From contig JAMPFF010000001.1 of assembly GCA_023664605.1 (NCBI GenBank), positions 189,204 to 234,325 on the forward strand: 45,122 nt of DNA, in the 5' to 3' direction. Each line of letters starts with the position of its first letter. The stretch's first letter is position 1. Positions 5,952-14,775 of the stretch are shown here, one piece after another. The DNA is from Clostridium sp. GTDB taxonomy: Bacteria > Bacillota > Clostridia > Lachnospirales > Lachnospiraceae. The translations under genes were made by a program, and so were the position numbers. A model generated the notes under the pieces. It did not search any database, was not told where the DNA came from, and worked only from the letters and a program-made list of their open reading frames with translations.

Positions 5952-8309
5952 ATGAAAAGTAAAAAGTGGAGTAAAAAAGTTATCAGCCTGCTTCTGATAT
6001 GCGCTATGGCGTTTGCGCTGTTTGGCTGCAGCAAAGTCAGCGTGGCAGACAATGGGCAAATTAGTGACAGCAGTAATCAGGGCGGCGTAAATCAGGCACA
6101 GAGTGGAGAAAGTGGAAGCGGCGGCACGGGCGCAATGGGGCGTTATGTGGAAAAAGAGACGGATTTATCGGACAGGTTAAAAGACGCCAAAGGGCTTTAC
6201 CAATATGAAGACGGGAGCCTTGTCATTCCTGACGCCGTGCAGGGATTGTGGGTATCGCAGGATAACGGAGAGACATGGAATCTGGAGCAGCCGGACTGGA
6301 TGACGGATTTGCTGGCGAAGCAATATTATATCAGTGAAATAAAAGTATCGCCCGATGGCACGGTCGGAGTGATTTATGACCCAATAACAGAGGACGACGA
6401 TTATACGCCGGTTATGGATTTGATACTGCCGGACGGTTCACAGATACCGGTCGAGGTGGAATTGACAGAGGACGACAGGTATATCAGAGAAATGGAAATG
6501 ACAAAGGATAACCGTATCTTTATCCGTACCGCGATGGGAAATATTTATGAGGTATTTAAGGATGGCAGCGGAGAGATGACACTGCCGAGAGATGATTATT
6601 ATTCCGCGTTTTATGCGGAAGAAAATCTTATTATTAGAGACATGGATGGAGAGTATGAGCTGCCTCCCTCACTTTATGATATGGACGCGGGAGAATATAT
6701 AGAGGATGATGTGCTGACGGATTTTGTCAGTGAAAATTACAGCGGACGCTACTATAACGGAGACTACTATTGCTCTATGTATATTCTGCCGGATGGCGCT
6801 TCCGTCCTTTATCTGATAGGCGCTAAAGGAATCCATCGCCATGTGGTCGGCGGTAATATGATGGAACAGGTAGTGGACGGGAATCTGTCCATGTTAAGCA
6901 ATCCGTCTTATACCATCGTGTCGGCATTGACGCTGGAAGAGGATGAATTTATCGTTCTTTTTTCCAATAATAAACTGATTCGTTTTACTTATGATCCCGA
7001 TGTGCCTACCGTACCGGAGAATGTGCTTACCATATATAGTCTGCGGGAAGATGAGGATATGCGGCAGGCGGTTTCCATGTATCAGGCGAGAAATCCGGAT
7101 ATTTTCGTTTCTTATGAAATCGGTATCGCAGACGGAGAGGCAGTGACAAGGGAAGATGCGCTTAAGAAGTTAAACACCGAGATTATGGCGGGTACGGGTC
7201 CTGACCTTATTATGATGGACGAACTGCCGTTTGCTTCTTATGTAGAAAAAGGGCTTTTGCTCGATTTGACGGACTATCTGCGCGAATACAGTGCAAAAGA
7301 ACCGCTTTACGACAATATCATAGACGCGCTGAAAGTCGATGGAAAGGCATATATCGCGCCTGCCACATTCCATATTCCCGTGCTGATAGGAGAGAAAACG
7401 ATTCTTTCGGATATCACGGATTTAGACAGCTTCGGGAAAGCGGTAGAAACGCTTCATGGAGAGCATCCGGACGGTGATATTATTGGTATCTACGATGCAG
7501 TAGGGGTCATGAATCGTTTTGCCGCAGTGAGCGCGCCAAAGTGGCTGACGGAAAGCGGGACGTTGAATAGAGAAAGCATTGCTAAGTATCTGGAACAGTG
7601 TAAGCGTATTTACGATACACAGATGGAGGGCGTCAGCGACGATATTTTGGAGGCTTATGCAAGCCTGGATGAGGAGTACCACAAGACATACAGTGAATCT
7701 ATATGGAGAATAGACTGGACGATTGCGTCGGATATTTTTACTTATATCAGTGGAGATAAATATTTGTTAAGCGGCTGGCTTGCTGCGCCTTATGCCTATG
7801 ATGAATGTATCTCTCTGGAAAGAGCAAAAGGTTTTGAAGAGAGCGGATTTATAGATATGCAGGGAGAGTGCAGCCATGTATTTAAACCGAATACGCTTTT
7901 GGGCATCAGCGCAGCATCCACACAGCAGGACGCCGCAAAATCGTTTATGGATTTCTTCTTATCAAAAGAAGCACAGGAAACTTACTACAGCTTTCCTATC
8001 AACAAGGCGGCTTATGAGAGCCAGGCGGCAGTAGATGAAAATTATCTTTCCGAAGATGGCGCGTATAGTTATCTGTCGCTTTCAACGCAGGATGGCACGA
8101 CGCTGGATTTCACGGTTTATCTGGCAAGCGAGGAACAGACGGCGGCACTGCAGGAGATATTTGCCGCATTGGATACGGCGTATGTACGGGATGCGACATT
8201 AGAGGACGCCGTGTTTGACAACGGAAGCGCTTATATACGCGGAGAGGCTTCGCTGGAAGAGGCGCTTGCCGAGATTGAGAAGCAGGTAGCGATTTATATG
8301 GCGGAGTAA
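5952..8309 (+). CDS. Large lipoprotein with C-terminal extracellular solute-binding (family 1) domain
   Basis: This 785-residue protein has a lipoprotein signal peptide with lipobox ALFGC (Cys at residue 26), so it should be anchored outside the membrane. After a Ser/Gly-rich linker, residues about 60-350 contain an Asp-box-like motif (SQDNGETW) and short blade-like repeats that suggest a beta-propeller. Residues about 355-785 resemble a CUT1-type solute-binding protein (LKKLNTEIMAGTGPDLIMMD, a hallmark region). That is almost twice the usual binding-protein length. No permease gene lies beside it. It is divergent from the two-component system at 3547-5552, so it could be a sensor accessory or bind a ligand for permeases coded elsewhere. 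An SD of GGAGG precedes the ATG. Confidence 0.8.
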   Translation: MKSKKWSKKVISLLLICAMAFALFGCSKVSVADNGQISDSSNQGGVNQAQSGESGSGGTGAMGRYVEKETDLSDRLKDAKGLYQYEDGSLVIPDAVQGLWVSQDNGETWNLEQPDWMTDLLAKQYYISEIKVSPDGTVGVIYDPITEDDDYTPVMDLILPDGSQIPVEVELTEDDRYIREMEMTKDNRIFIRTAMGNIYEVFKDGSGEMTLPRDDYYSAFYAEENLIIRDMDGEYELPPSLYDMDAGEYIEDDVLTDFVSENYSGRYYNGDYYCSMYILPDGASVLYLIGAKGIHRHVVGGNMMEQVVDGNLSMLSNPSYTIVSALTLEEDEFIVLFSNNKLIRFTYDPDVPTVPENVLTIYSLREDEDMRQAVSMYQARNPDIFVSYEIGIADGEAVTREDALKKLNTEIMAGTGPDLIMMDELPFASYVEKGLLLDLTDYLREYSAKEPLYDNIIDALKVDGKAYIAPATFHIPVLIGEKTILSDITDLDSFGKAVETLHGEHPDGDIIGIYDAVGVMNRFAAVSAPKWLTESGTLNRESIAKYLEQCKRIYDTQMEGVSDDILEAYASLDEEYHKTYSESIWRIDWTIASDIFTYISGDKYLLSGWLAAPYAYDECISLERAKGFEESGFIDMQGECSHVFKPNTLLGISAASTQQDAAKSFMDFFLSKEAQETYYSFPINKAAYESQAAVDENYLSEDGAYSYLSLSTQDGTTLDFTVYLASEEQTAALQEIFAALDTAYVRDATLEDAVFDNGSAYIRGEASLEEALAEIEKQVAIYMAE

Positions 8310-8332
8310 TACAGCAAATGTTTCACATTGTA

Positions 8333-8361
8333 TTGATATTGCTGTCACAATCGGATATAAT
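8333..8361 (+). promoter_or_regulatory. Promoter of the toxin-antitoxin operon
   Basis: A -35 TTGATA (8333-8338), exactly 17 bases, and a perfect -10 TATAAT (8356-8361) lie 30 bases before the antitoxin ATG. Confidence 0.8.
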
Positions 8362-8390
8362 ATAAGTAGTAAACTTGGGAGGTGCGTTTT

Positions 8391-8684
8391 ATGGCTAAAA
8401 CTGCGAATATTAATGTCCGTATTGACCCGGAAACAAAAGCAAACGCTGAAAGACTGTTTTCCAGTTTTGGAATTACAATTACAGATGCTATTAATATATT
8501 TCTTCGTAAGTCCATTATGGAGGGTGGGCTGCCTTTTGAAGTGAAACAGCCACATTATAATATGGAAACAGAAAAAGCCATGAAAGAAGCCAGGGCCATT
8601 ATGGATGGCAGGATAGAGGGAAAACGATATGCTTCTGCACATGCGCTTTTTACAGAGTTGGATGCGGAGGAAGATGGTGAGTAA
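8391..8684 (+). CDS. RelB/DinJ-family antitoxin
   Basis: This 97-residue protein starts at ATG 8391, behind a GGGAGG site. An in-frame GTG 9 bases earlier falls inside the ribosome site, so I reject it. The N-terminal ribbon-helix-helix has the RelB/DinJ pattern ANINVRIDPETKANAERLFSS followed by FGITITDAINIFLRKS. The C-terminal part is expected to wrap the toxin and mask its active site. It normally represses its own promoter together with the toxin. Its stop and the toxin start overlap as TAATG, typical of coupled translation. Confidence 0.93.
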   Translation: MAKTANINVRIDPETKANAERLFSSFGITITDAINIFLRKSIMEGGLPFEVKQPHYNMETEKAMKEARAIMDGRIEGKRYASAHALFTELDAEEDGE

Positions 8685-8962
8685 TGCTGGAATTAGTGAC
8701 AACAGGGCAATTCCGCAAGGATTATAAGCGTATGAAAAAGCGCGGATGCGATATGGAAATGCTGGAAAAGATTATCGACGTACTTATGGCGCAGCAGCCT
8801 CTCCCGGAGCGTTGTCGAGACCATGGTTTGACAGGTAATTATGCCGGATTTCGCGAATGCCATATTTTGCCGGATTGGCTTTTGATTTATGCTATTGATA
8901 AAGGAAAATTAATATTGACTGCTTCCCGTACAGGAACGCATGCGGATTTGTTTGCAAAATAA
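8684..8962 (+). CDS. YafQ-family mRNA interferase toxin
   Basis: This 92-residue RelE-superfamily protein has all the residues expected for YafQ: H47 in the RDHGLTG segment, RECHILPDWLLIY (H60, D64), and the C-terminal SRTGTHADLF with H86 and F90. YafQ toxins cut translating mRNA at the ribosome. The gene begins at the A of the antitoxin stop codon. The full set of catalytic residues suggests an active toxin, so the antitoxin should be needed for viability. Confidence 0.93.
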   Translation: MLELVTTGQFRKDYKRMKKRGCDMEMLEKIIDVLMAQQPLPERCRDHGLTGNYAGFRECHILPDWLLIYAIDKGKLILTASRTGTHADLFAK

Positions 8963-8963
8963 T

Positions 8964-8991
8964 AAAACGGCTCTGACGAAGAGCCGTTTTT
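8964..8991 (+). terminator. Rho-independent terminator of the toxin-antitoxin operon
   Basis: A perfect 10-bp stem, AAAACGGCTC (8964-8973) with GAGCCGTTTT (8981-8990), has a 7-base loop and ends in a T-run. Its symmetric A/T flanks let it work on both strands. Confidence 0.92.
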
Positions 8992-9082
8992 GCATTTCAT
9001 CGGGCAAAAAGTGCAGCTTATCGGCAGCCCACTTGTTTTCCGGCGGAAAATATAATATAAAGAAAGCAAGGCAATCCTAAAC

Positions 9083-9323
9083 CACAGAAATCAATTTTCA
9101 GGTGTCACTTTCTTTTGAAACGGCAGGACAGAGATAAATCTCTTGTCGGTACGCTTTCGCTTCGTGGCAGATAATTTACGGAGTCAATTTTCTGTTAAAC
9201 ATAAGCGGCAGTAAATTCGTGAAAGACCTTATTAACTGCCGATGTTTTTCAAGAACCTCCGCGGGATTTATCTCTGCCCTGCCGACTCTAAACCAGAGTG
9301 ATAACTGAAAATTAATTTCCGTG
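9083..9323. mobile_element. MITE-like palindromic element, copy 2, with decayed 9-bp target duplication
   Basis: This 241-bp element is homologous to 3130-3339. The right half is almost identical to copy 1 (GCGGCAGTAAATTCGTGAAA and CCTCCGCGGGATTTATCTCT regions), while the left half carries about 30 extra bases near 9168-9205. Terminal repeats CACAGAAATCAATTTTCAG and CACGGAAATTAATTTTCAG differ at two positions. The flanks ATCCTAAAC (9074-9082) and TTCCTGAAC (9324-9332) match at 7 of 9 positions, consistent with an older insertion. It fills most of the 407-base gap before the LytTR gene. Confidence 0.8.
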
Positions 9324-9369
9324 TTCCTGAACAGGAATTGTCAGACAAAGGAAAGGCGCGGTTATTAAA

Positions 9370-9813
9370 ATGAAAGTCACACTACAGCAGATAGATACGG
9401 GGAATGAGGAAGCCATCATCCGTTACCGGCAGATGACGCAGCGGATAGAAGATATTGTGCAATATCTGGAGGGCAGGACGGAAAAAATTCCCGCCGTAAA
9501 AGACGGACAGCAGTTTCTGATAAACATACCGGATGTTATTTATTTGGAGAGCGTGGACGGCGCGACGTTTCTCTATACCCAGAACGAGGTGTACCGAATC
9601 GGGCAGACGCTGACCCTGTTTGCCGTATTATATGCGGATATGGGATTTTTCAGGTGTGCGAAATCGGTCGTTCTTAATATTTACAGGATAAGCAGGTTAA
9701 AAAGCCTCTCCGGTAATAGAATTGACGCCCGGATGGATAACGGGGAACATATCATTATTTCCAGACGTTACGCGGGAGAGTTAAGAAGAATCTTAAAGGG
9801 GGAGGAACGATGA
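9370..9813 (+). CDS. LytTR-domain DNA-binding regulator
   Basis: This 147-residue protein has no receiver domain. Residues about 43-143 form a LytTR domain, recognisable from IPDVIYLESVDGATFLYT, FFRCAKSVVLNIYRI and the end ISRRYAGELRRILKG. Stand-alone LytTR proteins followed by DUF3021 genes form known Firmicute regulatory pairs, where the membrane protein is thought to restrain the regulator. The next gene begins 4 bases before this stop (ATGA overlap) and encodes exactly that partner. The likely target is the ABC exporter downstream, and probably its own promoter. Confidence 0.9.
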   Translation: MKVTLQQIDTGNEEAIIRYRQMTQRIEDIVQYLEGRTEKIPAVKDGQQFLINIPDVIYLESVDGATFLYTQNEVYRIGQTLTLFAVLYADMGFFRCAKSVVLNIYRISRLKSLSGNRIDARMDNGEHIIISRRYAGELRRILKGEER

Positions 9814-10274
9814 AAAAAGGAAATAAAGCGGATAAAATCAAGAAATTTTTATCACTGGAAATTGGCATTGAGATAAAAGCCTGTCTGTACTTTGCGATTA
9901 TCCTGTTTTTCTATTTTGCTTATCGGCTCACACAGGGCAGCCTGGACGCGAGTATCATACAGATGATGGAAATTGTACTGACGGCGTATGCCATGAGTTA
10001 TTTACAGGTCTACCTTCTGCATAACTTTGACGAGTCGGAGCGGTTCGATAAAACCGTGGCGGGAGGGGCTTTTGGATGCACGCTGTTATATACGGCGGTA
10101 AGCTTTTTCTTTCGCTGGTACGACAGGAATCTGACGGCGACGCTGTGTTATTTCTTCTATATGCTATTTTGTTATGCGTGCGTATTCTTAATTTATAAAA
10201 TAAAACGTGATATTGATACCGCGCAGTTAAATCAGGAGTTGAAAACGTTTAAAAATAGGAAAGTTGACGATTAA
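9810..10274 (+). CDS. DUF3021 family four-helix membrane protein
   Basis: This 154-residue protein has four predicted transmembrane segments (about residues 27-42, 50-70, 87-103 and 112-130) between a basic N-terminus and a charged coiled C-terminal tail. Length, topology and its place directly behind a LytTR gene with a 4-base overlap fit DUF3021. Members are thought to act as membrane anti-activators of LytTR proteins. The biochemical activity is not known, and the signal sensed cannot be read from sequence. Confidence 0.85.
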   Translation: MKKGNKADKIKKFLSLEIGIEIKACLYFAIILFFYFAYRLTQGSLDASIIQMMEIVLTAYAMSYLQVYLLHNFDESERFDKTVAGGAFGCTLLYTAVSFFFRWYDRNLTATLCYFFYMLFCYACVFLIYKIKRDIDTAQLNQELKTFKNRKVDD

Positions 10275-10343
10275 ACAGTTACACACAGAGAACGCGATAT
10301 GCAGCAAGTCGTGATACATTTCAAAGCAGGTAAGGAGAGGAAT

Positions 10344-11198
10344 ATGGAACAAAGAAAACGTGAACCGGCAATCACAATTCATCACCTGACAAAAAACTAC
10401 GGTAGACACAGAGGCGTCAGAAATTTGTCTCTGCAAGTGGAGCAGGGGGATATCTACGGTTTTCTTGGACCAAACGGCGCGGGAAAATCCACGACCATCC
10501 GCACGCTTTTAGGTTTGCTTCATTTTAACGAGGGAGAGGTGCGGGTGCTTGGCATGGACGTGAAAGCGCAGCACGTCGAACTGTTAAGGAAAGTCGGCTA
10601 TATGCCGTCGGAGGCGATGTTTTATCCGGGCATGAAAGTCAAGGACGTCATTCGTCTTGCCGCGGATATGCGGGGACTGGACTGTTCTAAGGAGGAGGCG
10701 ATGTTATGCGAACGGCTTGCGGTGGATGTGGATAAAAAGATGGAGACGCTTTCTTTGGGGAACCGCAAAAAAGTAAGTATTGTCTGCGCGATGCAGCATA
10801 AACCGCGCCTTTTTCTCTTCGACGAGCCGACAAGCGGTCTGGATCCCTTGATACAGGCGGAATTTTTTGCGTTGCTTCTGGAATATAACAAGCAGGGAAC
10901 GACTTGTTTTTTGTCCTCCCATGTATTGACGGAAATCAAAAAGTACTGCCGCCATGCCGCCATTATCAAAGAGGGCGAAGTCATATGCGCCGATACGGTG
11001 GAAAATCTGACTAAGACAAATACGAAAAAAATCCATATGGTACGGGACGGCAGAGAGGAAAGCTTTGTTTATCAGGGGGATTTGAACGAGCTGTTTGCGG
11101 GCTTTGCAGGGCATAATATTACGGATATTACGATAGAGGAGGCGGATTTAGATGAAATCTTCCGGCATTATTATGAAAATGAATATAACGCTTTATAA
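10344..11198 (+). CDS. ABC transporter ATP-binding protein (exporter type)
   Basis: This 284-residue protein starts at ATG 10344, which has AAGGAGAGG 4 bases upstream. An ATG at 10299 in the same frame has no site. Walker A is GPNGAGKST (42-50), the Q-loop region is near GYMPSEAMFYPGMKV, the signature is LSLGNRKK (136-143) and Walker B is LFLFDEPTSGLDP (156-168), followed by SSHVLTEI. The arrangement matches the CcmA/BcrA-like exporter group. The permease gene overlaps its 3' end by 47 bases, so the two are translated together. Control by the upstream LytTR/DUF3021 pair is likely. The substrate is unknown, with antimicrobial peptide export or resistance a common role of such modules. Confidence 0.92.
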   Translation: MEQRKREPAITIHHLTKNYGRHRGVRNLSLQVEQGDIYGFLGPNGAGKSTTIRTLLGLLHFNEGEVRVLGMDVKAQHVELLRKVGYMPSEAMFYPGMKVKDVIRLAADMRGLDCSKEEAMLCERLAVDVDKKMETLSLGNRKKVSIVCAMQHKPRLFLFDEPTSGLDPLIQAEFFALLLEYNKQGTTCFLSSHVLTEIKKYCRHAAIIKEGEVICADTVENLTKTNTKKIHMVRDGREESFVYQGDLNELFAGFAGHNITDITIEEADLDEIFRHYYENEYNAL

Positions 11199-11967
11199 AC
11201 ATGAAATGAGGATGAGCAAAAAAAGCCTGTTGATATGGACATTATGTGTGGGCGTTATCTGTTTTGGCTGTATTTTGTTATATACAAGTTTAGAGAGTTC
11301 CGTACAGGAGATTGCGGATGCTTTTTCCGGTATGGGTATGATGTCCGCGGCGATTGGGCTGGATAAAATGAGCCTTGCCACCATACAGGGCTACTATGCC
11401 ACCGAGATTGCCATGATACACGGCCTGGGAGGCGCTATGTTTGCGGCGGTTCTGGGGATGGATATGCTTGCCAGGGAGGAAAGCGGTCATACGACGGAGT
11501 TTTTGAATGTGCTGCCGATAGAAAGAAAAAGTATTCTGTTTTGGAAATATCAGGCGTTATTGAGTAATATACTGTTATTTAATCTTGTCTGCACGGTGAT
11601 ATATTTTTTGGCTTTTGCAGTGATGGGGGAGGAAGTAAACGCTCAGGAAATGATATTGTACCATACGGCGGCTGCGCTTATGCAGCTTGAAATCGGCACG
11701 ATATGTTTCTGTCTGTCTGCGATAGTAAAAAGAGCCGCTGCGGGCGTTGGGCTTGGCATTACCCTTTTGCTTTTTGCAGCCAATATGATGTGCCGCATTA
11801 TTCCCGCCATCGAAAAACTGAAATATGTTACGCCGTTTTACTATGCCAATGCCGCCGATATTTTTACGGATGGGAAATGGAACTATGCGATGATGATAAC
11901 AGGTGTTACCATAATGCTGGCGGCGTATGCGCTGACGGGGTATCTATATCAGAAAAAGGACCTATAA
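11152..11967 (+). CDS. ABC transporter permease (ABC-2 type)
   Basis: This 271-residue protein has about six transmembrane helices. The cytoplasmic ALPIERKSILFWK-like segment around residues 118-130 (here VLPIERKSILFWK) is typical of ABC-2 permeases. The start at 11152 has GAGGAGG 9 bases upstream, inside the ATPase gene. Methionines at 11173 and 11179 are possible alternatives. It forms a two-gene exporter with the ATPase. No clear terminator follows before the converging phosphoesterase gene. Confidence 0.9.
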   Translation: MKSSGIIMKMNITLYKHEMRMSKKSLLIWTLCVGVICFGCILLYTSLESSVQEIADAFSGMGMMSAAIGLDKMSLATIQGYYATEIAMIHGLGGAMFAAVLGMDMLAREESGHTTEFLNVLPIERKSILFWKYQALLSNILLFNLVCTVIYFLAFAVMGEEVNAQEMILYHTAAALMQLEIGTICFCLSAIVKRAAAGVGLGITLLLFAANMMCRIIPAIEKLKYVTPFYYANAADIFTDGKWNYAMMITGVTIMLAAYALTGYLYQKKDL

Positions 11968-12045
11968 AAAGCGCAGGCATGGCGGCTTACGCTTCAAGGG
12001 TTTTCATAGTAAATGCTTGTTGGAATGCCGGTGCAATTATAAAAT

Positions 12046-12660
12046 TTACATAGCCTCCGCTTCCGGGGGATATTCTACGATATAGTAATCGTAGGCATTT
12101 ACGATAGTCGTTTTGCCGAACGTGTCCGTTCTTTTAAAATTTCTGCCGTAGTTGGCGTGTACATGTCCGTGGAAAAAGAATTTCGGCTCGTATTTTTCCA
12201 TCAATGTCCGAAAAATGGCAAATCCTCGGTGGGGTAAATCCTCCATATCGTTGATATGATAGGCGGGAGCATGTGTTACCAGAATATCAAATCCCTTATG
12301 CCGCCATAATTTGAATTTCAGTTTTCTGACCCGATTGCGCATTTTATGCTCCGTATACTGGTCGGAGGAACCGGGAATATATTCCATGGAGCCGCCCAGT
12401 CCGAGAATGCGTATGCCCTCATACACATAAATATCATCCTCGATACAAATGCAGCCCTCCGGCGGTTTCTCGTCGTATCTTTTATCATGGTTGCCCCTCA
12501 CATAGAGCAGGGGAACATTGCAGAGCGTGACAAAAAAAGACAGATATTCCGGCGGCAGATCTCCGCAGGAGATAATAAGGTCGATGTCTTTGACACGCTC
12601 CGGGTCATAATAATCATACAGGAATTTAGATTTTTGGTCGGCAAGTAGTAAGATATTCAT
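12046..12660 (-). CDS. Calcineurin-like metallophosphoesterase
   Basis: This 204-residue cytoplasmic protein has the core metal-binding motifs: ISCGDLPPE (GD at 33-34), GNHDKRYD (56-63), VTHAPA (H130) and HGHVHANYG (164-172). The first motif, usually D-x-H, reads ADQK here, so one metal ligand differs from the standard set. The gene begins only 7 bases after the BMP-like gene and has no strong ribosome site, which suggests translation coupled to that gene. The substrate is unknown. Small members of this fold cut phosphodiesters such as cyclic nucleotides. Confidence 0.88.
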   Translation of the reverse strand: MNILLLADQKSKFLYDYYDPERVKDIDLIISCGDLPPEYLSFFVTLCNVPLLYVRGNHDKRYDEKPPEGCICIEDDIYVYEGIRILGLGGSMEYIPGSSDQYTEHKMRNRVRKLKFKLWRHKGFDILVTHAPAYHINDMEDLPHRGFAIFRTLMEKYEPKFFFHGHVHANYGRNFKRTDTFGKTTIVNAYDYYIVEYPPEAEAM

Positions 12661-12667
12661 ATTATTT

Positions 12668-14611
12668 TTATTCCGCGTTGGATTCGTCTACTCTAATGCC
12701 TTGAAATTGTACCAGCGCTTGTGCTTCCTCCGTTAGTTCTTCCAGTTCGGGAATATGTCCTATTACATTTTCTGCAAGCCAGTCCATGGTGATAATTTCT
12801 TCCGGTTCCAAACTCTTGCCCGCCTCGCAGCGCACGACGCCGCCCTGCGCGTAAATCGGTCCGTCAAATGGCTGGAAAGCGCCGGCACGGATAGAGTTCT
12901 TTAAAAATTCAATGAGACGGTGGGTGCCGTGGGGCATATCCTGAGAGCAGATAACGTCTATAACGTCCGCTGACATTCCCCACCAATAGTTGACCGCTTT
13001 TTTGCCTTTCTGCGCATCCGCCTCCGTACCGCCGCCGCTGCACAGGTTTTTGATAATCCGCTCATAGAATTTGCCCCAGTGCCAGATTGGCGTCGCCAGA
13101 TTTTCCAGCGTTCCGTCCTCTTTTTTGGCGTAAAGACCATATGCTCTGGAGGCGTGCTTTGGCGTAATCATATCGCTGTCGGAGACAAAGACGATGCCCT
13201 CCTGTTGTAAACGCTCTCTGGCGTCCGGTCCTTTTACATTCGACCATTCCAGATATATCTCCACATAGGGATTTATCATTTTAGCGCCTAAAGCGAAAGC
13301 GTTGATATTCGCCAGCGTTCCGTAAATAGGATAATCCGCGACATAGCCGAGCTTGTCGGTTCTGGACAGCGCCGCGGCGATAGCGCCCATCAAAAACTTG
13401 GATTCGTACATTCTTGCATAATAAGTGCAGATGGAGGAATAGGACATTTTAATGGAGCAGTTGTATATTTTTACTTTCGGATGCTTGATGGCGGAACGTA
13501 CGCTCTGGTTCACCATCTGCGTTGCCGTTGTAAAAATAAGGTTACAGCCCGCTTCCACGGCATTTTCGATAGCGGCTTCTACCTCTTCTTCCGTATCGGC
13601 TTTATCAAATGCCATTGTTTCCAGTTTGCCCTCATATATCTGTTCTATGTACATCCGTCCTAATTCATGGGCATATGCCCAACTGGATGTGTCGGTTGTT
13701 TTCATATAAATAAACGCTATTTTGAGCGATTCCGGCGTAAGCGTTGCCGTAGGAATCAGGCGGTTTAAAATAGAGGACTTCGTTTCTTTCGTTTCTTCCG
13801 GATTCTGGACAAGTTCCACTTGATTACCTTTATCCGCAAGCGTAATTTCAGTCCACATCTTTTGAAGCTCTGGCAGCATTTCCTGTGCCGTTTCACCTTT
13901 GACATTATCATAGCCATAAATTTCAAGATATACTAAAAAAGCGTCGGAAACTTGTAAATCCAGCTTTTCCCCATGCGCTTTTTTAAACGCTTCGGCAAAA
14001 TTGTAAGTGGCGTAATGCAGATTCATCCTGTCATCATCATCCCATATCTCGTCCTCTTTTTTGCCCATTAACTTTAACAGCTTTTTATAGCTGCCCTCTT
14101 TCGTAAACCAGACGTCGTAACTTTGCGATACCTCGTAAAAATCCAGAAATTCATAGTATAGGCGGTTTTCTTTCTCATCTGATTTTCTGGGAACCAGACG
14201 GGTTACGGTTCCGGGAATACTGTATGTTTCCAGATATTTCATAACGCTGACGCGCTTGTTGCCCTCCTGAACGTAGAACTGGTTCATAAATTCGTAGGCG
14301 ATAATGGGGTCGCGGATTCCGTCCTCGATTTGGTGGTCGTATAGAGACGCCCATTTCATGCCAAACTCCGAATCCTCCGGAAGCAGGGGCATAAAGTTAT
14401 TGGCAAACGCGTTTGTCCGCCCCGCGGTTTTGGTTCCTACAATTTTGGAAAGGGGAATATCCATAACTCCCAGATTTTCGATTGCTGCTACCTCTGTATA
14501 AGATAAAATATCATCCAGTACCGGAAGATAGGGGTATTCTCCTTTGGTAAGCGCGGTCTGATAACTCCGCCTGCCCTGTTTTAATGCTGATGTGTATTCT
14601 GTTGCTGCCAC
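12668..14611 (-). CDS. Cytoplasmic BMP-family ligand-binding protein with ParB-like N-terminal region
   Basis: Residues about 295-610 of this 647-residue protein resemble the BMP (PnrA-like, nucleoside-binding) family: LKIAFIYM, EAGCNLIFTTATQM, DKLGYVADYPIYGTLANINA, GIVFVSDSDMITP. There is no signal peptide or lipobox, unlike normal BMP transporters. The first 290 residues contain NQFYVQEGNKRVSVMKYLE (about 109-127), which resembles the ligand loop of ParB/sulfiredoxin-like domains, followed by a helical linker. It lies in an operon with a metallophosphoesterase and has no permease or ATPase nearby. A role as an intracellular nucleoside or nucleotide sensor is my inference. The start ATG 14611 has GGGAGG upstream. 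Confidence 0.8.
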   Translation of the reverse strand: MAATEYTSALKQGRRSYQTALTKGEYPYLPVLDDILSYTEVAAIENLGVMDIPLSKIVGTKTAGRTNAFANNFMPLLPEDSEFGMKWASLYDHQIEDGIRDPIIAYEFMNQFYVQEGNKRVSVMKYLETYSIPGTVTRLVPRKSDEKENRLYYEFLDFYEVSQSYDVWFTKEGSYKKLLKLMGKKEDEIWDDDDRMNLHYATYNFAEAFKKAHGEKLDLQVSDAFLVYLEIYGYDNVKGETAQEMLPELQKMWTEITLADKGNQVELVQNPEETKETKSSILNRLIPTATLTPESLKIAFIYMKTTDTSSWAYAHELGRMYIEQIYEGKLETMAFDKADTEEEVEAAIENAVEAGCNLIFTTATQMVNQSVRSAIKHPKVKIYNCSIKMSYSSICTYYARMYESKFLMGAIAAALSRTDKLGYVADYPIYGTLANINAFALGAKMINPYVEIYLEWSNVKGPDARERLQQEGIVFVSDSDMITPKHASRAYGLYAKKEDGTLENLATPIWHWGKFYERIIKNLCSGGGTEADAQKGKKAVNYWWGMSADVIDVICSQDMPHGTHRLIEFLKNSIRAGAFQPFDGPIYAQGGVVRCEAGKSLEPEEIITMDWLAENVIGHIPELEELTEEAQALVQFQGIRVDESNAE

Positions 14612-14712
14612 GGCAGTTCCCTCCCTTACATAATTAGAACATATATCTATCTTATCATTTCATGCCGGGATTGGAAAGGGCTTTCGCATTTTTAAAATAA
14701 AAAATTTAGATA

Positions 14713-14741
14713 GTGACAATTCCCGCGATATATGTTATGAT
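14713..14741 (+). promoter_or_regulatory. Promoter of the coiled-coil protein gene
   Basis: GTGACA (14713-14718), a 17-base spacer and TATGAT (14736-14741) lie 34 bases before the ATG at 14776. Confidence 0.7.
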
Positions 14742-14775
14742 GATAAAAAGTTATCAAAGAAAGGAGGAAAATGCT

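Noticed and set aside
8391-8962. Toxin-antitoxin pair as a new system
   Set aside because: Both proteins match the known RelB/DinJ and YafQ families with all key residues, so they are annotated but not listed as a finding.
12668-14611. BMP protein as a normal transporter lipoprotein
   Set aside because: No signal peptide or lipobox is present at the N-terminus, and there is no permease or ATPase gene nearby.
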